Source: Desulfonatronospira sp. (lineage in GTDB: Bacteria > Desulfobacterota > Desulfovibrionia > Desulfovibrionales > Desulfonatronovibrionaceae). From it: a stretch of DNA of 42,169 nt. Made by a program: the position numbers and the translations under genes. Position 1 is the first letter of the stretch. Each line of letters opens with the position of its first letter. The stretch spans positions 1-42,169 of the forward strand of contig SLDX01000091.1 of NCBI GenBank assembly GCA_007125075.1, in the 5' to 3' direction. Below are positions 37,953 through 42,169 of this stretch, one piece after another. Below the pieces are notes generated by a model that was not told the origin of the DNA, searched no databases, and saw nothing but the letters and a program-made list of their open reading frames with translations.

Positions 37953-40259
37953 ATGAGCGATCTTCTTTCTCTGATCGGCAATACCCCTCTGGTGGAGATT
38001 AAAAATATTTCTCCCAATCCAAGAGTAAGAATAATGGCCAAGCTGGAAATGACCAACCCGGGCGGTTCGGTCAAGGACAGAGTGGCCCTGGCCATGATTG
38101 AGCGGGCTGAAAAAGAAGAAGGCCTGAGTCCTGAAAAGACCGTGATAGAAGCCACTTCAGGCAATACAGGGATAGGCCTGGCCATGGTCTGCGCCTACAA
38201 AAAATACCCCATCAGGCTGCTTATGCCTGCTTCTGCGTCTGAAGAACGCAAAATGATCATGCGTGCTTATGGAGCTGAGATTGTTTTAACCCCAGGTCAG
38301 CTGAGCACCGATGGAGCAATTGAGGAGGCCTACCGGCTGGCCCGGGAACAACCTGACCAGTTTATCCTTATGGATCAGTTCAACAATCCAGCCAGCATCG
38401 AAGCCCATTATCATGGTACCGGCCGGGAAATCTGGGAGCAGACCGCGGGTAGAGTTACACATGTGGCCGCATGTCTGGGGACTACCGGGACTATCATGGG
38501 TATAACCAAAATAATGCGCGAGCTTGCTCCTCAGGTTGAATGCATAGGAATAGAGCCTTATGCCGGTCATAAGATTCAGGGACTTAAGAACATGCAGGAG
38601 TCCTATCCTCCTGGCATTTACAATAAAAAGGCTTTAGACAGGATCATTCACGTCCGCGACGAAGAAGCCTGGTCAATGTGCCGTGCCCTGGCCCGCAAGG
38701 AGGGCATTTTTGGCGGTATGAGCTCAGGCGCGGCTATGGCCGGGGTATACCAGCTTGCTCAGGAAATAGATGAGGGGCTGCTGGTGACCATATTTCCCGA
38801 CGGGGGAGAAAGATATCTGAGCACTCCATTGTACAGTATTCCTGAACTGGATGGTTTGAAGCTTTATGACCAGAAAAGCCGGAAAAAAGTTGTTATCCAG
38901 TATTCACGAAACAGGCCCGGTCTTTTTACCCCTGGCCCCAGAACCGACAGATTGGACGATCCTGACTTCTGGCGCAGGGTGGTTTTTCTGGATGCGCTTG
39001 TACGCAGGATCAGGCAGAAGGGACACAATCCTCAACCGGTTGTGGCTGTAGCTGATTTTGACGACCGTACCCTGCAGGCAATGCGCGACAGAGGCATGCA
39101 CAGAAGCGAATTCAGCCGGAAAGCCATGGCATCCATTCAGGAACTTGCCGTGCTGATGAGTTTGAGTGATCTTTTTAATTTCTATCCTGCCGGACAGTCA
39201 CTGGAAACCGGCATTGAGATCTGCAGCAAGCTTTTGTCCACCGGGCTTGCATATGAAAAGCTGCGCTGTGTTTACTTCGATGTAGGCCGGGATAAAGAGT
39301 ATGGAACCCTTGCCGGTTTTGACCCGGAAAAGATCAAATCCGGCAAGACCGTTGATCTGGAGGATTATCTTAAAGACAGTCCAAGGGATTTTACTCTGCT
39401 TAAAAGAGCCAGTCTAAAGGATCTCAAGGAAGATAACGTTCTCAAAACCAAATGGGGCAATGTACGCCCGTCATGGTATCTGCAGATGGCTTCAGTGGCT
39501 GTGGATTATCCTGGGCACGTGGACCTTGTTCTGGGTGGAGAAACACATATGTTTCCCCACATCGACAATCTGCTGAGTATCTGGAAGGGTTCCACACGCA
39601 TCCGTCCTCAATGCTGGAGTGTGGCTCAGGCAGTGCAGCCGGAAAAAAAAGGTGTTGCTCTGCCCGGAATCGAGGATATGGCTGCAAAGATTGGCGGATA
39701 CCACGCCCTGCGCATGTGGCTGCTGTCTGTTTCTTATCACCGGCCCCTGGTGTACTCGGATCACAATATGGCTATGTGGGCCAGAAACTGGAACCGGATA
39801 CAGGATCTGGCAGGCAGGCTGAAGACTTTTGCAGGTGCTGCTGCGCATAATTCTTCCGAAGTTGATAAACAGTGCGCTGATCTGGAATCCTCTGTGCATG
39901 AATGTCTGGATAATGATTTAAGCATGTACAGATTCTGGCCGCGTCTTTTTGAGTTTTCCAGAAAATTGCACAGATTTTTGGATTTGGATATGATAAGCGT
40001 TGAGCAGGCTGAACTCTGCCTGCAGCAGCTGAAAAAAATTGATGAGCTTCTGGCGATCATCGACTGGAAAAAACTTCCCCTGAGTCCCAAAGAATATCCG
40101 GAAGAAATATCCAGACTTGTTTCAGATCGACACCAGGCCAAAAAAGCGAGAGATTTCGTGCTGGCGGACAGGCTGAGAGAGGAAGCAAAGCAAAGAGGGT
40201 ATAAGCTGGTGGACGGCAGGTCCGGCACGATGGTTTACCCGGCCGGCAACAAAAGCTGA
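37953..40259 (+). CDS. Cysteine synthase fused to a catalytically degenerate cysteinyl-tRNA synthetase-like module
   Basis: A 768-residue protein in two parts. Residues 1-300 form a PLP cysteine synthase with PLP Lys41 (GGSVKDR), TSGNTG (68-73), GTTGT (176-180) and SSGA (257-260); it looks complete. Residues about 312-768 follow cysteinyl-tRNA synthetase end to end, including VAVADFDDRTL and the C-terminal ARDFVLADRLREEAKQRG block, but the catalytic site is gone. By eye, HIGH is replaced by DPDF (336-339), KMSKS is absent near 560-580, and zinc ligands Cys28, Cys209 and Glu238 of the E. coli enzyme become Pro327, Met512 and Leu540; His536 is kept. Tryptophan- and arginine-rich tRNA-contact parts may remain. 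It cannot charge tRNA by the normal mechanism; a regulatory or channelling role is possible. The start ATG has no clear ribosome binding site. Confidence 0.9.
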   Translation: MSDLLSLIGNTPLVEIKNISPNPRVRIMAKLEMTNPGGSVKDRVALAMIERAEKEEGLSPEKTVIEATSGNTGIGLAMVCAYKKYPIRLLMPASASEERKMIMRAYGAEIVLTPGQLSTDGAIEEAYRLAREQPDQFILMDQFNNPASIEAHYHGTGREIWEQTAGRVTHVAACLGTTGTIMGITKIMRELAPQVECIGIEPYAGHKIQGLKNMQESYPPGIYNKKALDRIIHVRDEEAWSMCRALARKEGIFGGMSSGAAMAGVYQLAQEIDEGLLVTIFPDGGERYLSTPLYSIPELDGLKLYDQKSRKKVVIQYSRNRPGLFTPGPRTDRLDDPDFWRRVVFLDALVRRIRQKGHNPQPVVAVADFDDRTLQAMRDRGMHRSEFSRKAMASIQELAVLMSLSDLFNFYPAGQSLETGIEICSKLLSTGLAYEKLRCVYFDVGRDKEYGTLAGFDPEKIKSGKTVDLEDYLKDSPRDFTLLKRASLKDLKEDNVLKTKWGNVRPSWYLQMASVAVDYPGHVDLVLGGETHMFPHIDNLLSIWKGSTRIRPQCWSVAQAVQPEKKGVALPGIEDMAAKIGGYHALRMWLLSVSYHRPLVYSDHNMAMWARNWNRIQDLAGRLKTFAGAAAHNSSEVDKQCADLESSVHECLDNDLSMYRFWPRLFEFSRKLHRFLDLDMISVEQAELCLQQLKKIDELLAIIDWKKLPLSPKEYPEEISRLVSDRHQAKKARDFVLADRLREEAKQRGYKLVDGRSGTMVYPAGNKS

Positions 40260-40307
40260 TATGCTGCTGTTGATCAAGGCGTTTAAACACAGTCAGGGAG
40301 GATAAAC

Positions 40308-40976
40308 ATGACCGAGACGTACTGGGTCGCTTTCGGAGACATACATGAACACGTAGCTATGCTTGAGCGAATTCGGGAAATTCCCAAGGCTCAGGGCCTG
40401 CTTGTTTCAGGGGATCTGACCAATATAGGGGGCAAGTCCACTGCCAGAATGATTCTGGAGGAAATCAGAAAATATAACCCGAACATTTATGCCCAGATAG
40501 GAAACATGGACACCAAAGAGGTGGATAAGTATCTGGATGAGCTGGGCATCAATGTGCACAATAAAATGGTTGCCCTGAACGACAGGGTTTATTTGCTGGG
40601 GATGGGCCATTCCATTACTACACCGTTCAACACCCCTTCAGAGGTTCAGGAAAGCCAGCTTGAGGACTGGTTGTCCGGGCATGTAAAGCAGGCAGCCAGA
40701 GCTTCGCATCTAATATTTATGTCCCATACACCTCCCTATGGAACCAGGACTGATCTGCTCAACACCGGAGCCAATGTCGGCAGCAAAGCGGTCAGGGAAT
40801 TCATCGAGGAGGTTCAGCCAGAGGTATGCATTACCGGTCATGTCCATGAAGCCGACATCGAAGACTATGTCGGAGCGACCAAAGTCATAAATCCAGGTCC
40901 TCTAAGCGGCGGCGGATATGTCTGGATCGGATTTGACGGCGTTGGTCTGGACGCCCAGCTCAGATATGTATCATGA
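40308..40976 (+). CDS. YfcE-like metallophosphoesterase
   Basis: The 222-residue protein is a calcineurin-type phosphoesterase of the YfcE/MJ0936 size class. Visible metal-binding motifs are FGDIHEH (DxH), SGDLTN (GD), GNMD (GN-D), MSHTPPYG and TGHVHEAD (GHxH). It hydrolyses a phosphodiester; the natural substrate is unknown. AGGGAGG precedes the ATG. Its last codons overlap xthA by 4 bases (ATGA), so the two are coupled. Confidence 0.9.
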   Translation: MTETYWVAFGDIHEHVAMLERIREIPKAQGLLVSGDLTNIGGKSTARMILEEIRKYNPNIYAQIGNMDTKEVDKYLDELGINVHNKMVALNDRVYLLGMGHSITTPFNTPSEVQESQLEDWLSGHVKQAARASHLIFMSHTPPYGTRTDLLNTGANVGSKAVREFIEEVQPEVCITGHVHEADIEDYVGATKVINPGPLSGGGYVWIGFDGVGLDAQLRYVS

Positions 40977-41737
40977 GGTTTTATTCCTGGAATGTTAACG
41001 GTTTCAGAGCCGTAGTCGGTAAAGGCTTCTGGGAATGGTTCAATGGTTCGGACATCGACGTTCTCTGTCTGCAGGAGATCAAAGTCCATCCTGAACAACT
41101 GGAAGAAGAGCACAAAGTGGCTTCCGGATACGATATGTACTGGAATTCTTCCAGGGTCAGAAACGGCTACTCCGGAACCGCCTGCTTCTATCGCCTCAAG
41201 CCGCTGAATATATCAACAGGACTGCCCGTAAAGCACCTGAATAATGAAGGCAGACTGATCCTTATGGAATATAAGGATTTTTATTTGTTCAATGTATATT
41301 TTCCCAATGGACAGATGAGCACAGAGCGGCTGAAATTCAAGCTTGAATATTACGATGCATTTCTTGAATACGCCGAGGATCTGAGAAGGAAAAAGCCCAT
41401 AATAGTCTGCGGGGACTTTAACACCGCCCACAAGGAGATAGATCTTAAAAACCCCAGAGCCAACCAGGACCGATCCGGTTTTTTGCCCGTGGAGAGAGAA
41501 TGGCTAAATAAGTTTGTGGACCACGGATATGTGGACACCTTCAGAATGTTCAACAGCGACCCCGGACAGTATACATGGTGGACCTACCGTTTCGGCGCCA
41601 GATCCAGGAATGCCGGTTGGCGCATTGATTATTTCTTTGTTTCCAGTGAATTGACAAAAAAAGTGGCCAAGTCCTGGATCGAACCGTGGGTCACGGGTTC
41701 GGATCATTGTCCTGTCGGTTTTGAACTAAGAGTCTGA
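40973..41737 (+). CDS. xthA: Exodeoxyribonuclease III (AP endonuclease) XthA
   Basis: XthA cuts DNA at abasic sites and chews 3' ends during base-excision repair. The 254-residue protein shows the EEP-family blocks WNVNGFRAV, LCLQEIK with the metal-binding Glu, the GYSGTACFYR block, VYFPNG, VCGDFNTAH with the catalytic Asp and Asn, RIDYFF and the terminal SDHCPV with the catalytic His. It overlaps the phosphoesterase gene by 4 bases. Confidence 0.96.
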   Translation: MRFYSWNVNGFRAVVGKGFWEWFNGSDIDVLCLQEIKVHPEQLEEEHKVASGYDMYWNSSRVRNGYSGTACFYRLKPLNISTGLPVKHLNNEGRLILMEYKDFYLFNVYFPNGQMSTERLKFKLEYYDAFLEYAEDLRRKKPIIVCGDFNTAHKEIDLKNPRANQDRSGFLPVEREWLNKFVDHGYVDTFRMFNSDPGQYTWWTYRFGARSRNAGWRIDYFFVSSELTKKVAKSWIEPWVTGSDHCPVGFELRV

Positions 41738-41930
41738 TTGCCGGGTGGTTATTCTTTCACCAGGTCCTGCCTCTTTTTTACAGCTCATTAAGGTTCAGAC
41801 AGCATAACGGATGTATTTTCAAGTAAAATTTAAAAAAGTGAATGTTTAGCCTCAGGACGGCATACTTGATCTCGGGTATTTGCTTCCGGCAAGTTATATG
41901 TAAAGGCAGCAAAGCGCTGAAGGAGAATGC

Positions 41931-42169
41931 ATGAGAATCCTAGATGTCCGGGAAGTAGCAGCTGAAGTCTCCCGGATGGTGGTGGAAGCGAATGTTAAGC
42001 TGCCCGTTGATGTTTACAGGGCGCTTAGAGATGCTCATGAAAAAGAGGACAGTCCCGCTGCCAGGGAGGTGCTCTCTCAATTGCTGCAAAACGCGGATAT
42101 GGCGGAGAAAACCGGCCTGCCCATGTGCCAGGATACCGGACTTGCGGTTTTTTTTGTGGAACTGGGAAC
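41931..42169 (+). CDS. Fumarate hydratase class I, alpha (N-terminal) subunit, cut by window end
   Basis: The first 79 residues are present and the gene runs past the window. They match the N-terminus of iron-sulfur fumarase subunits made as a separate alpha chain: AEVSRMVVEANVKLPVDVYRAL, then LPMCQDTGLAVFFVELG, where the Cys in MCQDTG binds the 4Fe-4S cluster. The enzyme interconverts fumarate and malate, and the beta chain is probably encoded just downstream. AAGGAG at 41920-41925 lies 5 bases before the ATG. Confidence 0.88.
   Translation, partial: MRILDVREVAAEVSRMVVEANVKLPVDVYRALRDAHEKEDSPAAREVLSQLLQNADMAEKTGLPMCQDTGLAVFFVELG

Overview
This is a gene-dense stretch of ordinary bacterial chromosome carrying about 42 protein genes on both strands. 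I found no tRNA, rRNA, CRISPR array, insertion sequence or prophage. The gene set suggests a Gram-negative anaerobe of the Desulfobacterota, most like the Desulfovibrionales. Pointers are a DUF4390 protein beside an NtrY-like kinase, rsmD-coaD-miaA in a row, a YggT/DivIVA/DUF167/DUF465 cluster, an XRE-cupin regulator beside an acyl-CoA ligase, and a split class I fumarase. The placement is inference: no 16S gene and no sulfate-reduction gene is present.

Layout. 1-2 kb: moaC, then hisF and hisH on the minus strand. 2-3 kb: an ATP-grasp protein and a small charged protein (minus). 3.1-3.8 kb: the only long non-coding stretch, with two perfect palindromes. 3.8-6.2 kb: an AGXT-type aminotransferase and serA, probably the serine pathway, closed by a terminator. 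6.2-7.9 kb (minus): two small membrane proteins (one PspC), a cupin and a SixA-like phosphatase. 8-9.8 kb: a GNAT-like/TraB-GumN fusion. 9.8-11.1 kb: a HAD nucleotidase and a YdcZ-type membrane protein. 11.2-15.6 kb: proA, ligA, dapB. 15.8-19.6 kb: DUF4390 protein, NtrY-like kinase and a degenerate receiver/GGDEF protein. 19.7-24.1 kb: rsmD, coaD, miaA, two secreted proteins, pgsA. 24.2-27.7 kb: tatA (minus), a degenerate disulfide-reductase/rhodanese protein, a Cys-rich protein and an unknown protein. 27.9-30.9 kb: XRE-cupin regulator, acyl-CoA ligase, HAD phosphatase. 31-32.5 kb: yggT, divIVA-like, DUF167, DUF465. 32.5-36 kb: ilvB, ilvN, ilvC, closed by a terminator. 36-40.3 kb: a lone GspE/PilB ATPase and a cysteine synthase fused to a CysRS-like module. 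40.3-42.2 kb: a YfcE-like phosphoesterase, xthA and the start of a fumarase alpha subunit.

Much of the window is amino-acid and housekeeping metabolism: His, Ser, Pro, Lys/peptidoglycan, Val/Leu/Ile, Cys, CoA, phospholipid, tRNA and rRNA modification, DNA ligation and repair. The strongest unusual items are (1) the 768-residue cysteine synthase joined to a cysteinyl-tRNA synthetase fold that has lost its HIGH, KMSKS and zinc-site residues; (2) the GNAT-like plus TraB/GumN fusion; (3) a NtrY-like kinase whose neighbour is a receiver with Ser at the phosphoacceptor position and a ruined GGDEF motif, where NtrX would be expected; and (4) a flavoprotein-derived protein with a rhodanese domain whose canonical Cys is displaced. 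All alignments were made by eye.
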